From Eucommia ulmoides (lineage: Eukaryota; Streptophyta; Magnoliopsida; Garryales; Eucommiaceae): a stretch of 64,000 bases of DNA. A model generated the notes under the pieces. It made no database searches. It saw only the letters and a list, made by a program, of their open reading frames with translations, and was not told where the DNA came from. The position numbers were made by a program, and so were the translations under genes. Position 1 is the stretch's first letter. Every line of letters begins with the position of its first letter. The stretch lies in NCBI GenBank assembly GCA_016647705.1, contig CM028329.1, positions 57,429,231 to 57,493,230 on the forward strand. Reading direction: 5' to 3'. Below are positions 53,301-63,939 of this stretch, in pieces.

Positions 53301-56300
53301 GGACGAGACTAGTAGAACTGATTTGATGACATTGAACCTGACTGAGGGGATGTCCTTTGATCATTCATTATGGCGTAAACGGATTCATATATCCGACTCT
53401 ACTTAAGTAGGACAAAAGCTATTGTTGTTGTAATATGATAAAAATAAAAAATTAAATTACCAAAGACAGTGTAAGTTATTTTTTGAGGTGTAAAGTGAAA
53501 ACAATTTTTTTTTGCAAAACGTCGGGAGAAGAGAGATGGAGAGAGAAAATAAGAAGTTGGTAGAAAGTGATAATTACAAATAATGAAAAACTCAAAACTC
53601 TGGTGTTTTTGTTTCTACTTCCAATAAACTGGGATGGGAATTCTTTTTCCATTATAGAATATTCCGGAAATAGAAGCATGTTTGATAACGACCATTGTCT
53701 TGAAATTGTTGCTTTCAGTTTATGAGAACAGAACCAAGAAACACGTTTGATTGCAATAATTGTTTTTGTTTTTTTTTTTTTTTTTTTAATGTATGATGGC
53801 TAACGTCGTGGCAGTGAGAATAGTTTTGTGAGAATGAATAGGATCAACATCTTTTTTTCTTTCTCAGATTCTTAAGAAATTCAGGAACTACTCCCAATTT
53901 ACTCCCAAAATTTGGCGAACAGGAACATGTTTACCAAACGTGATTCTGTGCATTAATCCCAAAATTTTGGAAGTAGGAACAAAAATCAGGGGAGGAAACA
54001 GTAACCAAACGGGGCCTAAAAGATTAGGATTTATATAGAGAAACTGTAATACTCCCGAAAATCTATTTTTTTTTTTTTTAAATAATAGTTTATTTAAAAT
54101 AAGTTAATACTTTGGGGTTTATTTTAATATATTATGGAAATCTTGAGATGTGAATGAATGTTTCATAACTTTTGGAGGGGGGGACTATAAGTGTAATCAT
54201 AGGGTTAGATAATCATATATATACATTATTATATATATATAATAATTCACGGGGTCCACTCCTTTATATATATATATATATATTAGATAATCATATAATA
54301 TATGGAGTGTTTGTGTACTTTGAGAAAAATAACTCGATTAGTAAATTTTACGGATAAGAATGAAAGACAAAAACAAAAATGGTGGAACACATATATAAAG
54401 GAGTGGACTCCATGAATTATTATATATATATATAATAATATGGGCTTCACCATTTTTGTTTTTATCCTCTTCTCTCTCTTCTTTTCTTTCTTTGTTACTT
54501 CGTTCCCTTCCACTTCTCAATCTCTCTCTCTCTATCTATATATATAATAATCCATGGGGTCCACTACTTTATATATATATATATATGTGGGCTCCACCAT
54601 TTTTATTTTTATCTTTCATTCTTATCTGTAAAATTTATTATTCAAGATATTTTTCTCAAATTACACCAACACCCCATATATTATTATTATCAAACCCTAT
54701 GATATCTTGTATAGTAATATTATATAATATTACACCATAGGGTTTGATATCTTGAATAGTAATAGTATATAATATTAAACCATAGGATTTGATAATAATA
54801 TTATACAATATATGGGGTGTTGGTGTAATTTGAAAAAAATATTTTGAACAATAAATTTTACGGATAAGAATGAAAGATAAAAAAAAAATGATGGATCCCA
54901 TATTTATTTATAATATATAAAGGAGTAGACCTCATGAATTATTATTTTATATAATATATGGAGTGTTGGTGTAATTTGAGTCAACCCACCAAATCACCCC
55001 AACCTGCCAAACCGACCCGCAAATGGAGACGCCCATTAGTAACCCGCACATTGCGTTGGTGTTAATGATGCAACCCGCGAAATGCATAGGAGGTGACGGA
55101 TTATATGTTTCTAGAATCGGGTCAACCCGCCTGCCCGTCAAATTCCAATATGAAAATCTTGGTCTTCATCAAATTGATTGGATTGGATACAAGAAAGAAA
55201 CTACACTTTCATAATCTACACCCGCATTTACTGGCGCATGTTCGTTAGGCCAAATGAATTGTCATTCTTAATGTGTTTTTTGCATCATGCAAGATTTCCA
55301 ATTCAACGATTTTGTAGTTCTTCCTTAACTAATTGTCCCAAATTACCTATCACATTGCTCTTCCTTTTCCCTTATGTTTAATTCTCCAAGTGATACAGTG
55401 TCAATTTAGACATTGTGATGAATGCTTTTAGTTCATCTTAATGCAATGGAGTAATCTGCTAGTTTTCTTATGTGTTCATGTCCAAGAGAACTAGCTGCTT
55501 TAAGGCTTCATTCGTTACTCTTGGGTGAAAATACTTGGGCAAAGGACGATTTTAATTAACTCAACCCGAAACTAGTCTCAAACCGCACACTATTGGGCGG
55601 TCTATGGTTTAAACTAGCCAACCCACACACACTAATGATTACACGAAAAAAAAAAAAAAAAAAAAAGAGAAAGGAAGGAGGAAAAGAAAGAAAGAGGAAA
55701 AGGAGGAGAAGAAGAAGAAGAAGAAGAAGAAGAAGAAGAGTAGGAGAAATATGAGAAAAATAGCTCTCTCACCGATTATAATTTTTCATTTCAAGTAAGA
55801 TTCTTGATCCCTTTAATATTTGAATTTAACATCTCTATTTATTGTGTGATTCATGCTATAATTGTTGTTTAATTATAATTGTTGATTTGTATGAATTATT
55901 TATAATCATGTATTATGTGGCAATTATGTCATATACATGTCAACATGTTATTTGTTGGATAAGTTAGATGCACCTACTAAAGGGGTTAAAATTCTATTGA
56001 GTGTTGGCTCATACCCCTACAATATTTGTTGCAGAATCTACGAAAATTGGGTTGCGGAAGGAATTATATTTAGATTTGTATTTAATTCTGTAAAATTGTA
56101 TTTATTGTTAATTGTTGTAAAATTGGTTAAATTAATTGGTATTAATTATTATTGGCATAGTTAAATTTGTTATCGTTGTAATAACAATGCGTAATAATAA
56201 AGTCGTTGCAGTTGGTTCAAATTTATAGGTATTGAAACATATTACCTAAATATTAATAATAATAAAATGATGGCTTTTAGTTTGTCTTTTTACCTTTACT

Positions 56301-59300
56301 TCTTCGTAAAAAAAATGAGAAACCGAGTGGCAGTCCTGGAAGACTAGGTCGTTACTCATTACAGAAAGGTTCGCATGCCTTTTACTAGTATATACCCTCT
56401 GCCAAAAGGTTACTACTTATGATTCAATATATTAATCTTGAATATCCTATAGTTAGTTTGAATACATTAATCATAAAATATACATTAATCATGAAATAAC
56501 ATCTTTTTTTAGAATTTGCTATTTAGGGTCCGTTTGGTAACCGTTTCCATCCCATCCTATTCCATTCTCATTCCATTTTCAAAACTAGAAATCATTCCCA
56601 TATTTCTTAAGCACTGAGAAACAAAAACAAAATGGTGCCCACTTTTTCTCATCCGATTCCCATTCTTAAAAAAGGACATAGAGGTCTATTTTGGATTTGT
56701 TATGAGACCAGCCTTCAAACTTTGTAGCCATCTTTCTTCTCTTTTTTTTTTCTTCTTTGTTCTTCGTTCGTTCGCCTGGTTCGTCGTCGTCCTCATCCAT
56801 CAATGGCGTCCTCTTCTTCGTCTGCATCAATGGCGTCTACTTTGTCTTCGTTCGTCAGCTTCGTGTTCGTTCGTATGCGTCGTCCGCGTCGTCTTCGTGT
56901 TCGTTCGTATGCTTCGTGTTCATTCGTATGCAACAATGGCGTTGTCTGCTTCTTGTTGGTTTCGATTTCGATTTTGAAATCGAAACCCTAAGGTTTGAAA
57001 TTGAAATAGGATTTCGAAATCGAAACAGATTTCGATTTCGATTTCAATTTTCCTGATCAATTTCAATTCTTTGGTTTCGATTTCGATTTCGATTTCTAGA
57101 TAAGGTTTCTTGATTGTGGTACGGTTCGTTCTTGATTTGTTGATTGTGGTAAGGTTTCTTGATTGTGGTTGAGTTCATTCTTGATTTCTTGGTTGTGGTA
57201 GGGTTCACTCTTGATTCATTGATTGTGGTAGGATTTCTTGATTGTGGTTGGGTTCGTTCTTGATTTCTTGATTGTGGTTGGATTCGTTCTTGATTTTTAG
57301 GATAAAATCGTTACCAAACACAATTCTGTTCCCTGAACATTTTTTTTTTTTTTAACCAAACGCGATTCTCCTTCCAAGAAGGAAACAAAATTTCCATCTC
57401 ATTCTCATCCCACTGCATGGGATGGGAACAGAAATGGTTACCAAACGGGCCCTTAGTTTCTCAACAAAATCTAGATCAACAATTGGAAATGTCTTCAACA
57501 ATCCAATTCTAAAATTATCTCAAGCGTAAAATATGTCCTAATTTACGATATAAATTCAAATCAATATATTAATCTTGAATGTCTTATAATTAGTTCAAAT
57601 AAATAATAATTTTGTTGAGAGTTTGTCATTTAGTTTTTCAATAAAAGCTAAATCAGAGGTCAGAAATGTCACCAACCATCTAATGGTAAAAAATGTCTAA
57701 GCATATGTTGCGATTTATACCATAGACGTATATAATTGAAGATGTTAAACCCAGACTAATGACCTATCCGTATAGCATTGTGTTTATTATCTCAAGGGTT
57801 AGCCTCTCATATTTCCATCAAGTATCAGCAACAGTAAAACACATTTGATACAGTAATTATGAAAAGGGCAGCAGAATTTGAAAAGTAAACACAATATGAT
57901 AATAAGTTAAACTAATTTATCATGATTCAAGACAGTGAACATGCAGCAAATGGTTCAAGCACATTTGCATATCGTGAAAGGAAAAAAAAAAAAAAAAGGC
58001 AAAAGGAATGTAGTTAGTAAGGCGGCGTTTGGTTAGAGTTTCTGCTTTTTTGTTTTTACTTCCAATACATTGGGATGGAAAATTTTGTTTCCGTTTTGGA
58101 GTATTCTAGGAATAGATACATATTCGGTAACAACCATTGTCATGAAATTGTTTCTTTTAATTTATGAGAACAGAAACAAGAAACACGTTTGGTTACAACA
58201 TTTGTTCTTTTTTTTTTTTCCTTTAAATGTACGGTGGCCGGCATGATAGTGGTGGTCAGTGGGGGTGGTAGTGGGATAATTTTGTGGGAGTGAATAGGAA
58301 TCAACATTTTTTTGTTTCTCAGATTTTTAAGGAATTCAGGAAATATTCCCAAATTACTCCAAAATTTTGGGAACAGAAACATGTTTACCAAACACGTATC
58401 TGTACATTAGTCCCAAAATTTTCAAAGCGGGAACGGAAACGACCAAACGGGGCCTAAACTTACATATTGGCTGATCAACACTATTGCAATGTCTTCTCTT
58501 GCAGTGAACTCTTTGAAGGCTTCTTCAATCTGCTTAATGGTTGTTTCTGAAACAAAACAAAGCATCCTCTGTTAAAAAAATTGACATCAATTGGAAATTA
58601 CAAACCAAATTCCATATGAAAGGGAGAAGTTATATATAATCGTAAAACTATATCAATTAGCATAGGATTGTGCTCAATACAAAAAAACTCAAGCTCATTT
58701 TCTATTCAAAAATGGGTTATTCAGCATCACCCACTCAATTTCTTAATATTCTTCCCCATCCCAAGTCCCATATTTAGCACATGTATTATATAATTTGTAT
58801 AACATGTTTTAACAGTAGATCAGTAGCCAATTTCTCTAAAGAAAATTGAAGCTAATGAAGAAAATTCAACAGTATCGTGCTGCATAAACTAGATATTGAA
58901 GGCTCAAATGCTTACTTGAATCCACAATAAGGTAATTCGTCTTTCTCCTCAAGTCAACATTGCCAACTCCAGCCAGTAAGAATCCAGTAACAGTATCCTA
59001 CATTTAGTAAGTTGATTCATTAGGCAAGCTTCAAAAGGTATTAAGCACGATATATTACAAATTATCTTGATAAGAACCACAGTTGGGTACAATTAACTCA
59101 AGCCCATCTCGAAAATACAGAGAAATGTGAAAGGGACATGAAGAAAGGAATCGGATGTCCATTTTTGTTTTACTACATATATTTTCTATCCAATATCACT
59201 GACCTCAACACATAATGCATATGAAAAATACAAACTGGGAGGAAGGTCCTTCCCTTTTGGGCCGGTTGTGGGCGAGGCGAGATTCGAACCCCCAACACCG

Positions 59301-60204
59301 TGGTTCGTAGCCACATGCTCTAATCCTCTGAGCTACAAGCCTCGCCCTATCTCCACTAGATCTGTTCCCGGGAGTACTCTAAAAACAAGGAATCTTTCCT
59401 CCCCCCAACCATTTTAGGTTAAGAAAAGACGATGTAAAAGCACATTTATCTCTAGTTTATCTATATAACATTCCAAGGTGTGAAGTAGGAAAGGAGGGCG
59501 GTCGTAGTTGGGGTTTTGAATAAGATGCCCTTTTTTATTTTTCATTTTTTTTTTGTTTTCATATTGAAAAGGTAATAAGAATGAGAGTTGGCAAGCTTTT
59601 TATTATCCTGGGGTCGAGCTATTTTTCCACAGGACCTCCCCTACAGTATTGTCACCGCAATAGAGTTTCACCACCAAGGTAGGGATGGATTGGTATTGTT
59701 CCTCTACGCTTAGACACCAACATATAAAAAAACCATGAACGAAGATAAGCATTGAGGGAAAAGCATATTGGCTAGTAATTGTGAGGCCCCAATTCTTCAA
59801 TGGAGGGGACACCAACGACCTCTGCCCTTCCTCTTTATCTATTCAAGGGATGGAGGGGCATAGCTTTTGGTTTTTTCGTACAAAAATTGAAGATCGAACT
59901 AAAATAATAAAAATGCTCGCCGCTACTACGGAAATCGCTTTATTATATTTCCTTGACAAAATATCTAGTCATTTTAAAAAATCCAAATTCAAACTAGTAA
60001 AGAGGAGAATATAAAGATAAGTAGATAATCCATCAAAAAAAAATAAAAAAATCCAGCATGCCTAAAACTACATAATGCAACCACCAGGAGAAATACTATA
60101 TAAATGCAATTTGAATTCTAACAAATAGTTTACGTTCTTACCTCATCAGCAATCATTGCAATGAGCGCTGAATGACTAGTAGGGATTTGAACTCGGTTCG
60201 CCAT
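50368..60204 (-). CDS. VHA-F: V-type proton ATPase subunit F
   Basis: Four coding exons on the - strand, 60204-60142, 58997-58916, 58546-58464 and 50529-50368, join in frame to 129 residues; all introns are GT-AG. Subunit F belongs to the central stalk of the V1 sector, linking ATP hydrolysis to rotation of the proton-pumping V0 ring at the vacuole and trans-Golgi. Exon 1 starts [21 protein letters not shown]. Exon 2 has the family block [19 protein letters not shown]. Exon 3 has [19 protein letters not shown]. Exon 4 has [23 protein letters not shown] and the C-terminus [16 protein letters not shown]. Length and blocks equal the plant family norm. An acceptor TTTTTGTAG just upstream of the ATG, with a donor near 60599, indicates a 5' UTR intron. 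Introns 2 and 3 hold transposons; intron 3 is 7.9 kb. Confidence 0.97.
50588..50802 (+). mobile_element. tRNA-derived SINE near the VHA-F exon 4 acceptor
   Basis: It begins with a box A-like TTAGTCCGGTTGGCAAAGGG and a box B-like GATTTGACTCTCC. It has the 'GTACGCGTAAGCTGGCCCC' and 'ACACGTTACTAACCC' tail blocks seen in plant SINEs and ends in an A-rich run. AAAATGTATG occurs on both sides (50574-50583 and 50803-50812). It lies 58 bp upstream of exon 4 in the direction of VHA-F transcription, in the antisense orientation. Confidence 0.7.
50955..53437 (+). mobile_element. RTE-type LINE C, nearly full-length but broken (VHA-F intron 3)
   Basis: The conceptual translation starts in the apurinic-type endonuclease ([10 protein letters not shown], then [18 protein letters not shown] and [14 protein letters not shown]). 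It continues into RT ([44 protein letters not shown], the FADD box in [13 protein letters not shown]) and ends with the C-terminal block ([24 protein letters not shown]) and a TTGTTGTTGTAAT tail at about 53424. Numerous stops (for example after EKAYD near 52467) and shifts are present. It is antisense to VHA-F. Confidence 0.88.
53584..54016. mobile_element. Tourist-like MITE, copy 1 of the 430-bp subfamily
   Basis: The right end ..GTAACCAAACGGGGCC is followed by TAA (54017-54019), and TAA also precedes 53584. The interior aligns throughout with 58021-58454: 'GATGGGAATTCTTTTTCC', 'TATGAGAACAGAACCAAGAAACACG', 'AGTGAGAATAG'. The left end is degenerate. Confidence 0.65.
54240..54960. repeat. Nested foldback (hairpin-forming) repeats
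   Basis: Arms of 'GGGGTCCACTCCTTTATATA' type at 54249 and 54542 are repeated in inverse orientation at 54393 and 54910. 'TACACCAACACCCCATATATTATTATTATCAAACCCTATG' at 54661-54700 is mirrored by its complement at 54783-54833, and the 'TCTTTCATTCTTATC(T)GTAAAATTTATT' block at 54611 by 54853-54883. The largest foldback is about 54540-54945 with arms near 140-200 bp. Confidence 0.75.
55645..55742 (+). repeat. Poly-A and (GAA)n purine tract
   Basis: A long purine-only stretch with about ten GAA units. Confidence 0.9.
56526..57452. mobile_element. Tourist-like (PIF/Harbinger) MITE, 927 bp
   Basis: The terminal inverted repeats GGGTCCGTTTGGTAACCGTTTC and (- strand) GGGCCCGTTTGGTAACCATTTC are flanked by TTA on both sides (56523-56525 and 57453-57455), the target site of PIF/Harbinger elements. 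The interior has TTCGTTCGTATGCGTCG units (56850-56935), a TTTCGA-rich palindromic block (56957-57100) and 'TTGATTGTGGTTGGGTTCGTTC' units (57107-57300). Short Ser/Arg/Phe-rich frames are artefacts of these repeats. Confidence 0.8.
58021..58454. mobile_element. Tourist-like MITE, copy 2 of the 430-bp subfamily
   Basis: TAA flanks both ends (58018-58020 and 58455-58457). The ends are GGCGGCGTTTGGTTAG and (- strand) GGCCCCGTTTGGTCG. It lies 10 bp upstream of the VHA-F exon 3 donor, so it occupies the very start of intron 3. Confidence 0.8.
59269..59347 (-). ncRNA. tRNA-Arg(ACG)-like sequence, probably a pseudogene or SINE head
   Basis: On the - strand the text GTAGCTCAGAGGATTAGAGC (D arm), GTGG-CTACGAA-CCAC (anticodon arm with ACG) and GGGGGTTCGAAT (T loop) closely resembles plastid-type tRNA-Arg(ACG). 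The ends GGGCGAG and CTCGCCC pair perfectly, followed by A. But about seven bases, not two, separate the acceptor from the D stem, and the T stem (GGGGG against CTCGC) is mispaired, so a functional tRNA is unlikely. The following - strand sequence (CAACCGGCCCAAAAGGG, AAGGACCTTCCTCCC) may be a SINE body. It sits in VHA-F intron 1. Confidence 0.6.
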
Positions 60205-60700
60205 TCAAGCAACCAACCTACAAAAATGGAAAATATATAACCTCGATATAATCTTAAATGAATTTGTTCTTTGGATAAATCAAGTATGTGGACAAAGATA
60301 TATATATATTCATACACGAATATGATTCAACAATGAATGAATTTCAACCATACTCGTTCTCAAATCAAACTTTTGAAACAAAAAACGAGGAACAAATCAA
60401 TTGGTTATAAACATCAGGTCATCTAATTCTTGTCCACCAACTAGATTTGAAATCAAATCTATAGATCTGAAATCATAGATCCATGGAACTGAAATCAAAT
60501 CGATAGATCTGAAATCGTGGATCCATAGATATGAAATCAAACCGAGAGAGAGATCCATAGATCTAAAATCAAAATCAAACAGAGAGAGATAGAGAACCTG
60601 ATCTTCGTGTTTGTCGCGAGAGATGTGGTCTTCGTGTTCCGGGGAGAGAGAGAGGGGGCAACGGGAATCTGATGCGTGAGGAGGAAGCAGGAATTAACAA
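60205..60700 (-). promoter_or_regulatory. VHA-F leader intron, 5' UTR and proximal promoter
   Basis: Acceptor TTTTTGTAG|GTTGG at about 60218-60226 and donor GATCAG|GTTCTC near 60599 define a probable leader intron. It contains the short repeat 'ATAGATCTGAAATC' (60457-60560, about five units). The 5' UTR exon would be about 60600-60670. The transcription start is not defined. Confidence 0.45.
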
Positions 60701-61717
60701 ATAACAAACGATTTAATCGTCTCCCGATTGTTGCTAATAGAATTCGAAAGCTGGTCCATATGACAATATGAAAAGAAAAAAATAATAATATTCGTCCTAC
60801 TTAATAAAACCAAACCAAAAATATAGTCAAATCATTGTACAAAAAATGTATTTTTTCATCCTCGATGATTGAAAGAAGGCAAGAGATGGACCAGTATACT
60901 CTTGCCGTTTTGTGGAATCGTCTAAAATGGAAAATGCGGTTAAGGTAAGTTTTAATTCAGTTATTTTAGGTGATTATCATTATTGTGCACAATATTTTTC
61001 GAATCGGCGGTTAATTTCTTTTAGTTTGTGTTGTTAAATGTGAAACGGTGAACGAGAGGTTTACTAAAAATTGAAAGGACCCAGAATAAAAGAGGTTGCA
61101 GAGTGTTGTTGGGACGAACTCTGTTGTACTCGTGAAAGGTGTCCACCCTTGAGTGCATTGTGAAAACGATAATTTTAGGTTCGAACGACAACGTTTATTG
61201 GCTTGCATGGATTTAACTTTTTAGTTGATTATATATGTATTCTTATTTAGGTGGGACTAGTAGGCAGTCCATAGTCCTTTTGATGGTTATTTCGTGTAGT
61301 ATATTTTTGTCATGCCCAGACGACAAATAATGGACATGTAGGTAGATAAAATCAAAGCACGTGGACATTCATACAATACTTGTACGGGTCATTATTCGAT
61401 GTATATGTGAACATTCTTACGTCTATTGTGTATTTGAATATAGATAAAATCAAATACGTGAAAATCCATTCATTACGTATATGCAATAATATTTGTTGCA
61501 TACATGAATATTCATACATGTGTTTTGTACGTGAATATTATCATCATAGATGAATGTTCCATACCTGGTATTTTTTTTCAATTATATTGGCCAATGCATA
61601 TGTTTTAATTATTTGTGCAGAAGTAATTACACAGAGAAGATAGCAACACATATAGAATTGATGTGCAAGTTTGATGGATCTGGCTTCCGAACTCTATTAG
61701 CAACAATCGAGAAGATG
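60701..61717. other. Spacer upstream of VHA-F
   Basis: No gene. About 61340-61560 has several ACGTGAA(C/T)ATT or ATGAATATTCAT motifs similar to those at 30289-31990, perhaps a relative of that element. Confidence 0.4.
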
Positions 61718-61900
61718 ATAACAACAACTAAACCTTTGTTCCACTTATATAGGATCGACTACATGAATCCATTTACGCTATAGAGATCAATCAATGGTCA
61801 TCTCCTCCGTCAGGTTTAATGTCACCAAATCATTTCTAATAGTCTCATCCAACGTCTTTTTATGTCTACCTCTTCCTTAAGTAATCCCCTAAACTTGAAA
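61718..61900 (-). mobile_element. RTE-type LINE fragment D, extreme 3' end
   Basis: It matches fragment B (46859-47040) in the same orientation: the ATAACAACAACTAA tail, 'TTCCACTTATATAGG', 'CTCCGTCAGGTTTAATGTC' and 'CTAATAGTCTCATCC'. Only the last part of the coding region remains. Confidence 0.75.
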
Positions 61901-62720
61901 TTGAGAAGATGACAGCGCGTATAAAAAAATATCTATTTTTCTTTTGTTTTTATTTTTTATTTTCTTTCAAATCCTACCTTTCGAATTTACTTTTGTTTTT
62001 TCTACAGATATAATACCCTAAAGAAAGAAGTAAAACAGTTTAAAAACACAGAATTAAAACCAAAAAAAATACGGAATAAAAGTTAAAAAAAAAAAAAAAC
62101 TAGTACTTATCTACATGAAAATACCGATTCCTCATATGCAAGAGAAAAAAATTATTTTTTTAGTGTTCAAAGTCAATAAAAAAAATGTGTGACATGTATT
62201 TTTTTCCTATTAAATTTTGTTACATTGCATATTATTAAAATAATACTGTTAATTATAGTGAAATTAAAAACAAATGAATTGATAATTTTAATGATAGAAT
62301 TAGAATAAAAATTGTCTTGAAATTACAATTAAATTCGAAGGTACTATCAAATAATAAAATTCTAACATTATGAAATTACAATTGAATTCTAACATATTAC
62401 CAAATAATGAAATTTTAATATCATGAAATTACAATTTTTAGAACTCTAATTTGATAGAAGAATTACAATTTCAATTTCATAGAACTCTTTTTCTTGATTG
62501 AACATGGAAAAGTTACATCGAGAAATATACACGCATTGAATTGATTGTTTTTTTTTTTTGTTGGGAATGTTACCCGTTTGACTCATGACGAACTACAATT
62601 TGAAAACCCAAAATCAATATATTTTTAATTTTTCAAAACCGCAGTTCCTAATCGAACCTGTTGAACAAAAACTATCGAAACCAAGGACGGTATTAGTGAT
62701 ACACTTTGGACAAATTTTTC
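61901..62720. other. AT-rich spacer 3' of GCN5
   Basis: It has several near-repeats of 'GAAATTACAATTNAATTCTAACAT' at 62280-62480. No gene is seen. Confidence 0.45.
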
Positions 62721-63939
62721 TCACTGCTGGATTTTGGTACCAGATTGAAGGCCTGCTTGAACTTTGCCTGAGAAGAAGCTTTCCAGCCTACAAAAATGAT
62801 GAATTGTCACTGTCAGGTACATACATATGAAATGCAACCCCCCGGGGGGGGGGGGGGGGGGGGGGGGGGGTGTTGGAGGAGGTGAGAGGGGGGGGGGGGG
62901 GGGGGGGTGTTGGAGGAGGTGAGAGATTGAGTCATGGCATGCCTGGTAGAACACTTGTAGTAAATGGTTTCGGGAGAGTTGTAGGTGCGTGCATTCGCAA
63001 ACATCCGTTTGATGTCCGCAACAAACATCTCGAATGTCACGTAGTATTGTTCCGACTCTACTCGCTTTGACATTGTCTTCAGGTCTGGAGGGAAAAAAAA
63101 GATACATATAGAAAAAGGATAAAAGCAACCAAAAAAAACCTCAAAATGGTAAATAAGAAATTTCTGATTAGGGCTTTAGATCCATCGTGCCGTTAGTTAC
63201 TATATGCAGATATGGACGTTGAGGCTGGAGAAAAGAAAAAAATGCAACGAGAGAAATTCACGGATATTACTGCATGAATGTCCAAAAATAGATAAAAGTA
63301 CGTTCTTAAATGGGGGAAAAAAAGCTACTTGATAATTAATTACCCATTGGATCTTTAATTATGTCATAATAATCAGGCACATCGCGGGCATCGACTGGGT
63401 CCTTGAATGGCCAAGCATCCGGATGGTCAATCAGTGCCTGTTTACAAATAAGACCATCAATGAGGACTAGTATGTGAACAACATAGAACTAAAAAAAAAC
63501 ATTTCTTTTTTTAACCCAAACGTTCCCTTGATGAAAAAATAGAGTATAATGACTTCTGCATATCATTCAACATTATTCAGCGCTCTCCTCATATGTTACA
63601 CCAAACAATATTATAAGTAACATCAAGAACGGTGGAAATATAAGAGTTACCTTGAGAAGAGAGCGCATGAAAGTTGTCAAGAACTTTTGGTTTGAGGAAC
63701 CGTCAGACAAATTGCTTACTATTTTAAACCGAGAATGGCCATACTGATCGGGGGTCCACCCAGCTTCTCCTATTGACAGCGCATCATCAACTCTAAATTA
63801 GGATTAGGGGTATAAAACGGGGGAAAATGTAGTGGCTCAATGTATAAGTGAAAAAGCACAACTCAATTCAATGGACGAACTTACTCAAGCCAGGAATATC
63901 TTCAACTTTGATAGCCTTTTTGGGAATACCAGCTTCCTT
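62721..63939 (-). CDS. GCN5: Histone acetyltransferase GCN5, C-terminal part (partial gene)
   Basis: Five exons on the - strand, 63939-63885, 63769-63651, 63437-63344, 63084-62943 and 62787-62721 (TGA at 62721-62723). They encode the end of the linker ([21 protein letters not shown]) and a full bromodomain: [57 protein letters not shown], and the acetyl-lysine-binding [15 protein letters not shown] with its conserved Asn. The tail [21 protein letters not shown] closes the protein. GCN5 is the nuclear acetyltransferase of SAGA-type coactivators; the catalytic domain lies beyond the right edge. Phases agree at every junction. The last intron (62942-62788) must use a GC donor (CCAG|GCATGC) to join Arg-Leu-Glu in frame, and it contains two poly-C tracts. 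The Met before SKRVE is not the start. Confidence 0.95.
62844..62925 (+). repeat. Duplicated poly-G plus 18-bp unit inside the last GCN5 intron
   Basis: G27 (62844-62870), then TGTTGGAGGAGGTGAGAG, then about G20, then the same 18-mer again at 62908-62925. Period is 37 bp. A preceding run of C (62838-62843) meets the G run directly. The lengths are uncertain, and an assembly artefact at homopolymers is possible. Confidence 0.75.

Larger units (their letters stand above)
54045..56233 (+). mobile_element. Probable solo LTR in VHA-F intron 3
   Basis: It starts TGTAATACTCCCGAAAAT like the LTRs at 6188 and 14528. About 55840-56060 aligns with 6790-7000 ('TGTGATTCATGCTATAATTG', 'GGGGTTAAAATTCTATTGAGTG', 'GTTGGCTCA..CCCCTAC'). 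GAAAC occurs immediately before (54040-54044) and after (56234-56238), a possible 5-bp duplication, although the end reads ..GTATT where CA is expected. It encloses the foldback repeat at 54240-54960. Confidence 0.5.

Noticed and set aside
56702..57056. Ser/Phe/Arg-rich frames in three overlapping phases
   Set aside because: They come from TTCGTTCG and TTTCGA repeats within a Tourist-like element.
62721..63128. Continuous 135-codon frame across the GCN5 bromodomain exon and poly-C region
   Set aside because: The poly-proline run is intron sequence; the true protein joins 62943 to 62787 by splicing.
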